Shown here in pieces: positions 10,840 to 23,327 of a DNA stretch of 64,000 bases. Numbering within the stretch: position 1 is the first letter of the stretch; every line of letters begins with the position of its first letter. Both the position numbers and the translations under genes were made by a program. The notes under the pieces were generated by a model. The model was not told the DNA's origin. It saw only the letters and a program-made list of their open reading frames with translations, and did no database searches. Source of the DNA: Trebouxia sp. TZW2008 (lineage: Eukaryota > Chlorophyta > Trebouxiophyceae > Trebouxiales > Trebouxiaceae); the NCBI GenBank assembly GCA_002118135.1, contig BDIU01000412.1, positions 314,664 through 378,663 on the forward strand. Direction: 5' to 3'.

Positions 10840-12194
10840 GCTTTACAGAGACCGCAGCGCGTTTGGTTCTAGACCTTCTGCGAAGCTTTGAAAAGGAGGA
10901 AGGTGGTCAAGGCTCTGCTCAGCCAATGCACTCAGGGTCAAGCAGTTTGTGAGCTCTGAGATCGACTCGATGGACATCTTTGTGTATTGTTACAGGGCGA
11001 ACTTAATTGGCTCTCTGACACGTAGCTAGCATACCCTTTTCATGCGCCCCGTTACATGTATTGTGCCAGCGTGAACTGCGCTTTGCAGATTGCAACTGCG
11101 CTGCGCCCACAGCATGTGCATGAACATGAAAGCATCCTCGCCACCTAATTATTACTGGTTGCTGATTAGCAATGCTCAGCACAAGTCTGATGATGCAACA
11201 AGGAAACAGGTGCTGTGCTGCACCTGATGCTTTACAACATCAACGTGGTGTCCAGTGCCGAGGGGTCACTGCCTTATGACCAGTGCCTCTTCAGTGTGTC
11301 ACAGGCACTCCAATCAGCGGATGCTCAAGTGCTTCCCTAGCTTGTCATTGATGCCATTGCTGCTGGTGACATTGCACAAATTTGTTTAAACGGCTGCTGT
11401 GGGTGAGCAACAGGTGGTCAAGGCATGTCAATATAGTGAGAAAAGTGAGCTGACATAGGAATGCACAAGACTGTCAATGTAAAGCTGCCTAACCTGGAAT
11501 TTTGGCCGACCCTCAGAATGTGGGCTAGCTCACTCAGCATATTTTAAACTCTCAAAGTCAAATTGACAGCAAATTAGTTGCAGGTTCCAAAGACGTCTGT
11601 TACAGGGTGCTTGACTTGTCTTGATCAGTAGATCAGCTGCAAACACATACAATCCTGCAAGGAGCCTTTATTGCAAATAAGGCTGCCTGGCCCAAGCTTG
11701 CACAAGTACGTTGATGTAGTGCACATTGACACAGCACAAGCATCACTACAGAGTCATCAAATGAAGGTAATCCGAGAAAGACAAGCCCTATCTTGCGCAG
11801 TCTCTCAAGCCTTGAAGTCAAACAACTTTAAGTGAAGCAGTCTAAAGCAAACATATGGACATTGTGAGGCATGTACTGCGCTTGACTGTGCTGGGGGCCA
11901 TTGCCGGGGACTTGACTTCCAGCTTTTGGTTGCACCAAGTCCAGGGCAGATGCAGAATTTGTCACCAGCCAGTCAGACAAACTGATGCCAGCTGCTGCAT
12001 CGAGCCGATGGCATGCAGTACTGTCTGACTTACAGCACTGGTGAGACCACATGATCTCTCAAAGACTGCAAGTCTTGAGCGCCTCATGTTGTCCTCTATG
12101 AATGCAGTAAGGTCTGATAATCTGGTGTTGATAAATCTGCACTGATGTTACTGCCTTGCTGTCGCCTGCAACAGCAAGGGCCAGTAACATCAGT
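10840..12194. other. Intergenic region, no supported gene
   Basis: About 1.35 kb between two minus-strand genes. Short frames on both strands lack splice logic or similarity. It would include the promoter of the gene ending at 10839 and the 3' region of NDUFA1. Confidence 0.4.
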
Positions 12195-12443
12195 TCAATA
12201 CGCTAGGGAGAAAACTGGAAGAGCAAACACAGCAGAAACGGGTACCTGACTATCTTGCCGATCTTGCCACTCTTGTATGACCCTCTCGTCTCGCTTCGCT
12301 ACTTGTCTATCCCACGAGTCCTGCAACACGGCCTTCGGCTTTCCATAGAAAAGCATCTGGATACCGTGAGGCAGAGCTCCCATCAACGCTGTAGCTCCGC
12401 AGATGATTGCCAAAGGGGGGACTGTCTCCCATGGGAACGGCAT
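12195..12443 (-). CDS. NDUFA1: NADH dehydrogenase (complex I) subunit NDUFA1 / MWFE
   Basis: A small one-helix accessory subunit of mitochondrial complex I. ATG at 12443, reading MPFPWETVPPLAIICGATAL, then a hydrophobic helix, then the family core YGKPK...WD..V.KRDERV, which matches the plant pattern YHGRPKHIGHDEWDVAMERRD. The frame is open for 82 codons to a stop at 12195. A donor after the DRQDSQ codons (GTACCC) may instead join a downstream exon, so the last 16 residues are less sure. An in-frame extension upstream to 12491 is open, but the shorter start fits the family length. Confidence 0.85.
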   Translation of the reverse strand: MPFPWETVPPLAIICGATALMGALPHGIQMLFYGKPKAVLQDSWDRQVAKRDERVIQEWQDRQDSQVPVSAVFALPVFSLAY

Positions 12444-12890
12444 TGTGGTGTCACAGGCACAGATGCAATCACAATTTGCGATCACGCACACAACGCGCTA
12501 GTGAAGCATGCAGAATTTCAGCCCAAGGCCAATTGAGGTGAGAACCCTTGAAGGGTTTCTGCAAGAGTTTACCATTAGTGAAGCTGCATATGCAGCTAGC
12601 GCGTCGCGCTTACTTCGCGCGTCAAGTCTGTTCTGAGCCCTTTCTGACGAATCGTGCGGTCTCCGCCTAATCTCAGTCGGCGCGCACATCCTGCTGCTGA
12701 AGCACGACCCCTGGTGGCACTGATCACTTGCACAACCGGCCGCTTCTAGCTCAGTCACTGGACGCAAAGACCCTGTGAACGCTGGTGATTACCACTACGG
12801 TATTGACACGGCGGTTTCCGGTTTGACGCGCTGGAGAGGTGCTTGGGTTTTTGAAATAGCTTCAAGCCTTCAGAGATTTCAATAGTGCTC
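12444..12890. promoter_or_regulatory. Divergent promoter region between NDUFA1 and the RING1-like gene
   Basis: 447 bases separate the two ATGs, which face away from each other. No TATA box or other motif is clear. Confidence 0.4.
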
Positions 12891-15800
12891 ATGGCGGTGG
12901 ATTCTGAGGCTGGTCAAGATCCTGCTAGTCAAAAGCTTGAGGATAACAACGGGTGAGCGCTACATCAGCCTTTGCTCAGGCCTGCCTTCCTCACAGAATT
13001 TGCTGTTGGTTTTGGAGCTTGCGCATGCAAGCTAAATTTATAGTGTGCCTTCTGCAGTCTGATGGCAATCAACTTGTCAAATCTGGAAGCAGAGACACGG
13101 TGTCCAGTCTGCTTAGGTATGGCAGTCTGTATGCAGACAATGCAGGTATGGCGACAATTGAATTAGTCTAACAGGTCAAATGATTGTGTGCAGGTGTCAT
13201 TAAAAATGCCAGGCTGGTGTCCGGTTGCATGCACCGCTTCTGTGCAGAGTGCATTGAGAAGTGGCTGCGAGTCTGCAGGTGCGTTATTGCAAACAGACAG
13301 CCGTACACTTTGGATCAAAGTGTGGACATCAGTGCAACCTGACAGGGTCTCTCATCAGGTCATGCTGTTTCAAACATGCTGCCTTCATGTGACGATGACT
13401 GCCTGCAGGGAGAACAATTGTCCTCAGTGCCGCATGCCAATGCAAAGCAGGAGGGACTGCAAGAAGGTAAATTGCCTGATCTCCACGATTTTTGCTGCAT
13501 TATCAAATTGGTGTAAGTTCACGGCAGGCAACTTGGCCGAAGACATGTGGAAGAGAACTGTTTACAAGGCCCTCACCTCACTCATGCTCAGCACAATTGT
13601 CTGGGATAGCACAGGACAAACAATTGGAGACACTTGATTGCTCCAGTACATACCTAGCTGGTCTAGCACACGTTCAGAATGACAGAAAAATGACTTGTCT
13701 GGAAGCAAGCAAGTAAGTGGGTGCAGTCATGTGTGTTGTGATCTTCAAACCCAGCACATGAGCTCAGTGCAGTTGCGGCATCAAGCTGACGTACTGACTC
13801 ACAATCCTTTGCTTGTATAGCGCATTTTCAGATATTTCAAGGCTGGTGAAATACTTGTCAGTATCAGTTGAATGCAGGTTGTATCTCAGTAAGTACAGCA
13901 AATCAGTTGCAGACCAATGAGAGCATGTACTGTTATGCAGGATGGCAAGTATGACAGGCTCTTAAGATTGCTGTATGATGACATTGAGAAATATGAGACT
14001 GAGGTAGGTACTGACACCCTTAGCACTCTAGTACTCAACTTTGTCAAGCCAATGCACATGACTAAAAGTCCTCACACCATTCACAGCCGACAATGAGGAA
14101 TTGCATTGGCTCGATTTCTCTTGCAACAGGCACGTGTGGCAAAGGTGCATCTCATGCGCATGTTGACCTAAGTGATTGCCAACAGCCTTGTTCCCGCACC
14201 TCTGTATCAAGATTGGCAAATCAACATCATCAACAGTTCTCACACGCATTCTGCAGATGCTGGATGCCGATGATGCAATCCTGGAGCAGGCAATGCAGAC
14301 AGGTGCAGCTCTCAAGAGGGCCAGAGACAACCAGAAGGCCGCAAGAAAGCCTAGGGTCAGTCCTGGCACCTGCATGCAGACATGTCATAACCTGGTGTGG
14401 CACGCATAATGCCTGTCCTTGCATTTTACATGCAGGTTGGCACATGTGCAAACATGTGCCTCCCTGACTGTGCCACGTGGCACGCACAATGTCGGTGACC
14501 TCTGTGCATTCTCAGCTGAGTCCATGAATACCAGCTCCCTCTATGTACATGTATACATACCACCATGTGGCTTTCCCTCCATGCAACATTGTCCAGTTTT
14601 CACTGTGCATCCCAGGCTGCTTCTGGGATACAAGATCTTGCTGTGATATTTCAAAGGTGTAGCCTCTTCCTTTGCATTCATGATGGTGTGATAGCATATT
14701 GTCCACATTTCAAACTGCTCTTGGATTGGCAAAGTATGCATCAGGAGCAAATGCCAAATTCTGGTGGACCTCACTGTCATGGCATCTGCTTTCTGCATTA
14801 GATTTAGTGCACTGCAGATTATGCAGCTAGCATTCAAGGTTGTAGAAGTGCCCACATCTTCAACATGAGTGCGATGTATATCGTGCACAGGGCAAAAGGA
14901 TTCCATCTGTATGAGGCACATGCACAGCATCAACACAAGTATGTCCTCAATAGTACAGCATGCGATCAGTTTTCTAGCAATCTTTTGTGATGTCACAGGT
15001 TGACCTACCACAGTCTGTTGGGCAGCAAAGACTTCAGGGCATGGAGTACAAAGGGCCCTACAGGTCCATCCCAGTTGGAGCTTACCAGTGGGTGAGTCTC
15101 CCTTTAATCTGACACCTGACATGACTTAGACCTTAGACGGCACTGGCTGTACTTTACACGCTATGCTCAAGCATCAGGTCCACTTAAAGGGACGAGAAAT
15201 AGTCTTGGTCTTCCATGGGAGAGTCAGGCATCCAGACTTTGACACTAGCAGACAGACGTGTCACACACCTTGTGTCACATCAAATGCGTGTGTACAGCAT
15301 CATCCAGCTGCCTGGTACTGTTTAAGCACATGCTCTGGGCAGCTTGCATCCACAGCTGCACACAGACATGTTATGCCGTTTTGCTGTCTGTGCCTGCTGT
15401 CAGCACTGAGCAGCCTGTTGCTGTTGCTCACATCCTCATCATAGCGTTTGAAACAATCAGCAATCAATCTGCTGTTTTGGGTTGTTCCCCCTCCAAGCAG
15501 TGACAAAAGCTTGTGCAAAAGCCTGTCATGTGTTTGGCATACTTGAGCTTATCAGCTTCTGGTCATAGCTGATTACGCTGCACTTATTGCAGGTCAATCC
15601 TGTCACTTTTGCACATTCTCCTGAGGAATATTTCATTGCTGTTGGTCTGCAGCAGACAACGCCCTCGTCATACCTGAAGACAGAACTGACGGAAGGTGCT
15701 GCAGACAGAGCAACTGCTTCAGAAGCTGCTGATGCCATAGACGGCAAGTCTGACTCAGCAGGCACTCAAGCAGCAAGATCTACAGGGCAAGACCAGCAGG

Positions 15801-17647
15801 GCACGTCCCAAACAGCCCTTGGGCGCCAAACCCAGACACAATCAGCAGCTCAGAGGGCGCTCAGCCTCCATCAGACAACTTCCGGCCAGTTTTGCACCAT
15901 CAAAGCAGAGCCTTCATCTCACGCAGTCAGTGACAACAGCCGAGGGCAGTCACAGACAGCCCCAGGGCCAGGCCAAACAGCCTCAAGGCCTACAAAGTTC
16001 CCGCTAGGAAGTCCCGCAAGAATTGTCCCCCTGTCATCTGTTCAGCCCTTGGGGCCGTCTCAAAACGCCCCTCCCCAGAGCGTCCTTGCCCCTAGGGCAA
16101 TCACCGTACCACACGCCTTTCCCTTGGGCAGTACAACTGGCATAGTGGGCAGAAGCTGGCCAGGTCAGCCGACTTATGGTCAGCCAGTTGGCAGTAATGG
16201 CAAACCAGTGAGTGCTGGCTCAGGGCTGAACGAGACCAGGGGCACTAAGAGGGCCGGTGGGGCAGAGAGCAAGAGCAGAAAGCGGCAGAAGCATGGGGAC
16301 AGGGAGAAGAGCGCTGATGGCGAGGGAGGTATGCCGTTGTAATTGTGACAACTTCATGCTGGCTAGCCTGGTTTCTGTGCAGTGCTGGCATTGTATCCGC
16401 ACTTCAACTGTCTATGTGCCTGCTGTGGGCTGTCTGTGTTTGTGGCTGCCCACTCTTGTGCCTCATGCATACAGCACATACCCTTGGTGCTGTTCTGCAC
16501 TGGTACAGTCCATGTGAGGTCTGCGGCGTATGCTTGGTGTCGTTGTCATGCCAGAGCTCACTTGTCTTGCTTCTCATCCTCACAATCCCTTTTATGATGC
16601 AGCTCAGCATGTTGTCAGATGTGCTGTTTTTGTTTTTTGCACAATGTCTCATCATATATTTGGATGAATTTCAACAGGATCTGTGTTTGAGTCATACCAA
16701 AAAGAATGCATAATGACGCCAGATTTTCTTTTGCTAGGCCGTCAGTCAACAGGACCCATTGCCGCCTTCTTGCGCCCTTTGCCGCCAGCACAGCCAGAGT
16801 CAGAAGCCAAGGACATGGCAGCTTCACTGGCAGCTACTGCAGCAGCTCTTGCACAGCAGCAAGAGCACGCTGTGCACGCTATGGTTCAGGTGCATGTGAC
16901 CCCTGAGTCAGCTCGAAATGGGCAAGCAACAGTGCCGACGCTGCAGAAATCGTATCTGAGCTGCCCTGCGGATATGCAGATTGAACAGCTTCAGAAGGCA
17001 AGCCTCAAGCTGTTTTGACATGAAAATTTCATCTCTGCCACAGCCCATTTGACATTCACTTGCATGATGCATGTGACATACACAAATCATTCGGCAGGAC
17101 TGAACAAAGAGAATGTCATAATGCATGACACACAAGCTGCGTGACCTTGAAGCTATTTCAGCTTGAGCACCAAGCCTTGCTATCAAGCCTCACTGCTGGT
17201 AGCCTTACTTGTAGATTTCAGGCCTTTACTATCAAGAAGCAATCACCTGTGCATGTCTTCGGGCGTGATCCACCAGCAGTTGTATGCCTCAGCACAATCA
17301 CACAATCTGTATGCATGTGTGCTTGCCAGTCGTTCATCAGAAGGTGTCACGATGCCGATGCACAGAGCAAGTACCTTCAGCAGTATCTGCTGTTTACTCA
17401 CACGGTTTTGGCACTGTTACAGGTTGTGGCTCAAGATCTGCAAGAAGCTGGGCATACACAAGTTGATGGGCTTGACATGACCAATGCATCTGGTCCAGCT
17501 GGCAGGCAGACATCATTATTACAGCAGAACGCAACTCTGGGTGAGCTGGCTGGCAGGCAGCAAGGCCTTCACCAATACTTGGTAAGATTGCTCCTACTTT
17601 TTCAACTTGTCAAGTACGTCTTGCTTCTGTCCATGTCTTCTGGCTAG
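12891..17647 (+). CDS. RING1-like E3 ubiquitin ligase (Polycomb PRC1 type), RING plus RAWUL-like domain
   Basis: RING1 proteins monoubiquitinate histone H2A in PRC1. Exons: 12891-12952, 13058-13116, 13194-13278, 13409-13466, 13941-14003, 14257-14355, 14999-15091, 15593-16328, 16738-16997, 17222-17281, and 17423 to a stop at 17647. The RING is C3HC4: CPVCL, SGCMHRFCAEC, NNCPQCRMP, followed by RRDCKK and then DGKYDRLLRLLYDDIEKYE, the run that follows the RING in plant and animal RING1. A long Ser/Gln/Pro-rich linker with a KRAGG...KSRKRQK basic patch leads to a RAWUL-like region (LQKSYLSCPADMQIEQLQK). The intron after 16997 uses GC-AG. The last exons are less sure; a donor at 17582 could add more. 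Confidence 0.82.
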
Positions 17648-19550
17648 GACTGCTATGGTGTGGGGCTTGAGCTTGCTGCAGAATGTATTGGGCCTGGTGT
17701 GAAACGCATGTGCCTTCGTGTTTGCAAAGCAACAACATGCATAAATGACACTGATGTGGCAAAGCCTTTGATTATGTGCAGGAGCTGCAATTTAGGTCAA
17801 AACATTCTGGCTAGGGGTGAATCAGAGTCAGGCAGACAGGCCTGAAATAGGACAAGAATATTGATTGAACGCAGATCTGAATGGCGGCCGGGTCGGGGAC
17901 TCAAGCACAATTTTATGATCTTGCATTTCGGAACAGTAATTGTGGAAAGTCACTGCATATATGCTGACGTATCTCTGTCACGTTTACGACCTTTGGTCTG
18001 TGACTGAGGCGAGCCTGTCGTGCATGGCAAATTGTCATGTCAAAGGCGATGTTGTTGCTGTTGAATTACAATTGATATCACGTTGGTTGCATCATCGCTG
18101 GTTATTGCAATTTGAAGGTCAACACTTGACCTCAGACAGAAGCCATCTTGCAAATTTGCATGCCATCAGACAGGTGGCGGCCTGCACGACGCTTAGCAGA
18201 CCGCCATCGTGCACTTCAGGCTCGAGCGAACTCAAAGGTCACTTGAGCACGAGAGCATGACGCCACTCACACCTAAGCGCTCAGCGGCAGCATCTACATT
18301 TGGACATGAAATGAACCTGATGGACAAACTTTGATTGCCATTTTATGGCACATGCTGAAGCAAGGCAGGTTGTGCAGTCAGCTCCACGTCCAACCGACCG
18401 TGAAAACGGCATACCGCAGTGCACATGCTCACTGACATGCCTCAGTAAGGTTGTGGTGCCACGCATCGGAACCTGTCCTGCCTGTGCCGCAGCCTGCGCC
18501 AGAGCTGTCTGCAAGTCTGATTGCAGCTGCATGACCTTAGATTGATAGAGCAGGGACGACCGACAGGGTGTAATGCAGAGCTATTGAGCACGGCACTTGC
18601 TTCCCTGCATGATTAATGAGCAAGACCATGGATGCTTGTCAATCTGATCTGCCGTGATGCAGCAGCTATTCCAGCTCATGCAAGCCACAAGGCCTGATGC
18701 GCATTGGCCATGTGAGCAAACATCACTCAGTGACAATATAGCAATCCAAGCTCAATGATTGTTTGTCATGCTGTGTCATCGCCAAGCAGAATGATTCCTG
18801 ATGCAGTCACTGAGTGGCAGTGCAGGGTTGACAGCATGACTTTGCCACACAGCAATCAACAGCAACTATTGTTGCTGATGTGCTTGCGCATCTGTTGCTT
18901 TGTGAGCCACTTGCGTCAAAGTTAGCTTAGCAAGCCAAATCATGCACAGCATCAGCTGAAAGAAGGTGCATGACATCGCTCTGCTCGTTTCAGCAAGCTG
19001 CATGCAGATCCTGCACCCTCACAGCTTTACAGCATGTTGCCTGCCATCAAGGAGCCACTCCCATTTTGCAAGAGACATCAATGTGCATAGCCAGGCTGCT
19101 GAGCATGTGCCAGTGCTGAAACAGTCGGACACAGTCAATCAAAGCACTGTGCACATGGTCTCATGTAGCTGCAGTGCAGAGCATGCAGCACGCATTGCAC
19201 TTTTAGACGCAAGGCTGATTTGTGGCATAATGATGCCCAGCAGCATCACACGCCACTCGGCATGGTGACAGGCCTTTATGCCTGTTCTGCAGCCTGCAGC
19301 ATCATACATGCGTGTCAGACCTTGAGGATGGCTCTGCACACAGGGCATGCAGCACTGCACGTGCGTGTTGGGCAGGACAGGTGCATGTTGTGTGCTGCAT
19401 GTCTTCCATTGAGGCTACAGCTTGTTATGCATGTCAAGATGTATTGTGTTGACAAAAGGTTGCATTGTGAGATGTTGGCAAAGATATGCAGTGGAGTGGC
19501 CCAGATGGAATGCTTGCCTTTGCTGCGCTGTTGCCACTGAAGGAAGTTAC
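17648..19550. other. Gene-poor stretch
   Basis: About 1.9 kb without a frame I can support. Frames of 60-106 codons on both strands are low in coding character. It holds one copy of a dispersed repeat near 18225-18285. Confidence 0.4.
18225..18285. repeat. Dispersed repeat family A, copy 1
   Basis: A segment containing ACTCAAAGGTCACTTG, AGAGCAT and CCACTCACACC is found again at about 37205-37270 with roughly three quarters of bases alike. Both copies are intergenic. Origin unknown. Confidence 0.5.
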
Positions 19551-20362
19551 ATGCTGGATGATTGCCTTTTCATGCTCTGCGTTCAGGTCCATGGCCTCCT
19601 GGGCAGCTGCAGCAGCCTGCTCTGCTGCAGCACAGGCAGTGTCTGCCTTGTCAACTCTTGCCTCTGCCTCCTCAGCTAAAGTGTCAAGATCCCTCAGGAC
19701 CTTGGTTGCCTGCTCAACCTGGAGCAGGACTTCCTTTTTGGCAGCGTGTGCAGCATCCTTTCCTTCTTTGCACCGCCTGGCTCTGGCTTCCATCTCCTCC
19801 TGCAACACAGCAAATTGCTGATAACACATGTCAGGGCTGTCAAATGGGCTGCCATACGCGTTGCTTCATCAGGCAGGGCGTTTTCACACTTGTTAGCACA
19901 AAGCAGAATGCCATGAACACAAAGTGGTCCACAGTGCTGCTGTTAGGTGCACCACAACCAAATCAGTGAACCACCATACATAATACTTAAAAGTCAACTC
20001 GTAATACGCAATACATAGTATTTGAGAGTATCGATCACTGACATGCCGTGCAACTTGTGAGGAAGGGAGACGTCCGCGCTAATACATGATACCTCATACA
20101 CAAGTATGTGAGAGTATCAACCACTGAAATGGAGAGTATGGTAATTCACTTCCATGCAGAGCTGTGCATCGTCTCAAGTTCAGGAGCAGCAAGGGTCAAT
20201 GCAAGAGCAGTGCATCATCTCAAGTTCAGGAGCAGCAAGGGTCAATGCAAGAGCAGTGCATCACCTGCATCAGCTTGGCAATGGGGATAACTGGCATTGT
20301 CTTGATCAGCTCTTCCAAGGCAGTCCTGTTGGGAGCAACATCAGCCGTCACACCCACCACAT
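19551..20362 (-). CDS. Coiled-coil protein, partial gene model
   Basis: Two minus-strand exons have good splice sites. The first, 20362-20265, reads VVGVTADVAPNRTALEELI and ends at CTGATGCAG before GTGATG. The second, 19799-19551 (83 codons), is an Ala/Glu/Lys-rich heptad region (EEMEARARRCKEGKDAA, later EQAAAAAQEAMDLNAEHEK) ending before GTAACT. Whether they belong to one protein, and where it starts and stops, is not shown. The family is not recognised. Confidence 0.45.
20001..20150. repeat. Dispersed repeat family B, two copies in tandem
   Basis: A motif of the form ATACGCAA...GTATTTGAGAGTATCGATCAC occurs near 20003-20045 and again near 20085-20130 (CAAGTATGTGAGAGTATCAA). Related copies lie inside an ARPC2 intron at about 46130-46180 and 46390-46435. 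Confidence 0.55.
20173..20264. repeat. 46-base direct tandem repeat at a splice donor
   Basis: Two nearly identical 46-base units (20173-20218 and 20219-20264). On the minus strand they start exactly at the donor of the exon 20362-20265, so the first bases of that intron are present twice, with GTGATGC changed to ATGATGC in the second unit. This looks like a recent donor-side duplication. Confidence 0.85.
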
Positions 20363-20474
20363 CTGCAGACAATGCCAACAAATTCTGCTGTACGCACAAA
20401 GTGACATGCCTACAATTTTATGGCGAACGCTCAATGCCGCATATGTGGCCAACAATGAGCACAGCGCGGTGCCA

Positions 20475-20840
20475 TCATTGTTGCCGGGGTTGAAATATGC
20501 CCATATATGGCTCTGAGAAGCTGCAAAAGTGTATTTCTGCTAGCAATCGCAGCTGGCCAGTGAAGTTGCGCTGTATATCTAGATAGCTGGTGCTGTCACG
20601 CAGAACAATAGCTGACAATAAAGGCCACTCCTTTTGCACAATTACGGCAATGTCTTGGCTGTCGGCAATGTGAAGTGTCGTAGTCAAGCTATTGATGAGC
20701 GCCCGTAGCTGCCTGTTACAGTGTGCAAGTGCTGTCCAATGCCCGTCAGAGAGAAAGTTCAAAAGGACAGGAACCTCCTGCAAGACCCTAGGGAGAGTAG
20801 GGCCGCAAATTATGCCTTGGTGCTGATTGTCTGTCAACAC
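20475..20840 (-). CDS. Fragment of an LRR/F-box-like protein, uncertain
   Basis: A minus-strand frame reads LLNFLSDGHWTALAHCNRQL and ALINSLTTTLHIADSQDIAV, a pattern like the leucine-rich repeat proteins common in green algae. Boundaries are not fixed and joining exons were not found. More minus-strand frames at 21014-21289 (LRVLHLNG) may belong to the same gene. Confidence 0.3.
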   Translation of the reverse strand: MLTDNQHQGIICGPTLPRVLQEVPVLLNFLSDGHWTALAHCNRQLRALINSLTTTLHIADSQDIAVIVQKEWPLLSAIVLRDSTSYLDIQRNFTGQLRLLAEIHFCSFSEPYMGIFQPRQQ

Positions 20841-21299
20841 CTTACTTAGCCCTGCAAGCCATGCAGAAGCCTGTGACAGCTTGGTCCTGCTGGCTTTGCA
20901 AACAGTGCAACCAGGCTCAGAGACTGCTGTTGATGATTGCTGTACTTGCTGCAGAGCAAGACAATGTTGATATGTCTCTCTTCATTATCAAGTGCGATAG
21001 CATTGCTATTTTTTCAGGAGGCGCTGTGTGGAAAGTCGAGACTCACCTGTGACCTTATGCATCTACCTTGCCTGAACAGCTCTCTGTCGCGTCCTCTGAT
21101 TCTCCAGCCTACCGCAAAAAGATCTGTTTGTGGTATAGCACTTGATGGTGTCTGGCGATACTGCTTCAAGTCGAAACCTTGAGAAGGAAAGATCAGCTTG
21201 ATCAGCAATGGGTTTTTGCGCATCCACGAGGACTTGGCGCAACAATTGCACGTACCATTCAAGTGTAGTACACGCAATGTATGCTGCAAGCGATGCCCT

Positions 21300-23327
21300 C
21301 AGCTCAGTCTATGTCTCTGCTTGGGGTGCTCAGCCCAAACGCGTCTGGTAGTGGATCGTCAGCGCGAAACTTTATTGCGCTTCCCTTGATTGAACGAATG
21401 CGGCTCTGAAATTGCCACACATCGGCCTTCCAGATCAGTATTGGACTCAATCTCATGCACAAACGATGCGACGTGACTTGAAAGACACTACAGATAGCTT
21501 TCATTAGGTCAAATTGCTTTGCTGAGCAAGCACATTAATGAAGCGCAACAAATGCCGCCAAGAATGATGGAAAACCAATGTGGGCATGACATGAAGCCAG
21601 AATACTGCTTTGGCCGGCACTAGCAGAGATGTGTCAGCTCCAGCTTTCATAGAGTAAGGCGCTTCACCTGAACAGGCGGCAGCTGCTGATCCAGCTTGCA
21701 AAACTTGCACTGTCTTGATGCATGTGCACATGGCTTTGCTGACAGCTCATGTCACCTGTCATGCGGCGACAGCAACCTCTTTTGCTCAAGCTTTCCAGCA
21801 AACCAGCAAAGCTTTCCCGCCTCAACCACACAGTTTGGTTGTAGCAAGCTGGCCTGACCCTGACGACATTGAGAGTAGATTCAGAGCTCCAGAGCTCTCG
21901 TTGCTTGGGTGTGCTGTCTTGAGCTACTAGTTAGTTCCCTTTTACATAGACCATGCATGAAGGGATACTGGAGCTGGAAAACAGGCACGTGCACGGCAGC
22001 CCTGTGCAGCAGATTGCCATGTTCTATGCAATGCATTGGCAGCACGTGCACCATAACCATATGCAGATGCAACATGATCTGCAAATGCCACAGTAATTGC
22101 GCAGCCTATTGGGTCATTCACAAACCACTGCAGCCACAGGGTCAAGTGGCCCAGGTCATCAACAGTATGAGCTTATAAGCAGATTCGGTATCACACGCCC
22201 TGAAACCTTCTGAACACTTTCAGCTCTGCAGTAGAGCCCGCGCAATCGCAGCATGGCGTTAAGTGTATCTGATATGCATTCTCTTGCACTATATGCTTGC
22301 GTCGCAGCTGGCTGTTTGTGCTGCAAAGCAGTAGCTGTCGCTGTGTGCAACTCATTTCTGACATTGCATATGCATGCTCCCAGGCAACTTCTGTCCTTGT
22401 AACACCTCCAATTGGCATTGCTAAATGCATTGCGACAGCTGAAATGGAGTTGCAGCTTGACAGTCTGAGAATGGCCCACTAGTCATCTGTTGCTCTCTGA
22501 AAATTGCAAGCTCAAAAATACAGCAAAGTGCAGAATTGAGTATGTACATGTTGCAAGCTGCTTACTGCAGCGCCTGAAGCAGGCACAAGCTGCCCCTGCA
22601 AAACCCGAAGGTAGGCCTCACCCAACACTCAGTGAGATTGATGGCCATGCAGGCAGAGCTGACCTGATGGTGTGTGAAGAGGATTGCGCACAGGGATCAG
22701 GGGCAATCAGTGATGCTTGTGTTGTTGGGGACTGATAACCTGATGGAAAACGAGGATTGAGGCAGGATTGTTTGGAGCTAGGCTGAACTCAAAGAGGCTG
22801 ACTCCAGTGGCTGAGTGCTTGGCTGTTGCTATTCCAAGCCTGAATAGTGATATGCTTAGTTGCACTGAATGGACTTGTGTGACAAAATGTAGTAGCACGC
22901 CCCGTCCAGCACAAGGTGCAGACCATCCCAAGGCTGATTGTTTTGGGGGTGTTCATGAACACTGATCAGGAGGGCTGATTGAGTTGTCATGGTGTGCTGT
23001 TGTATGACCATGCTTTCGCGGTCATAGCACATGAGCCAACTGCCAACGATTTCTCACTTGTTTCTGGGTGTGCTGTCTGGAGCCCGCATGCCAAAAGCCG
23101 TTGTCTGTTGCTTTTCCTCAAGTCAAGAAGTGATGCTGCAGATGTTAGATAATTGCCCTGCAATCAGTAGATGGCAGTTTACTCATCGATGTCCCGGGGA
23201 CTGCAAGCCCAGTCCCAGGACATCTGGCATTGCGGATGCTGCTACTGAGCTCGTCAGTGAGGGCAATATCACTTTCAAACCTTGTCAGCGCCCATGACGT
23301 TCGAACTAGGACGACACTGTGTAACTG
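21300..23327. other. Gene-poor stretch upstream of the coiled-coil gene
   Basis: About 2 kb with only short frames on both strands and no splice chain I could extend. It would include the promoter of the gene at 23328. Confidence 0.35.

Noticed and set aside
17940..18260. A 106-codon plus-strand frame starting MWKVTAYMLTYLCHVYDLW
   Set aside because: It has no family resemblance or splice context, and its composition is like the surrounding non-coding DNA.
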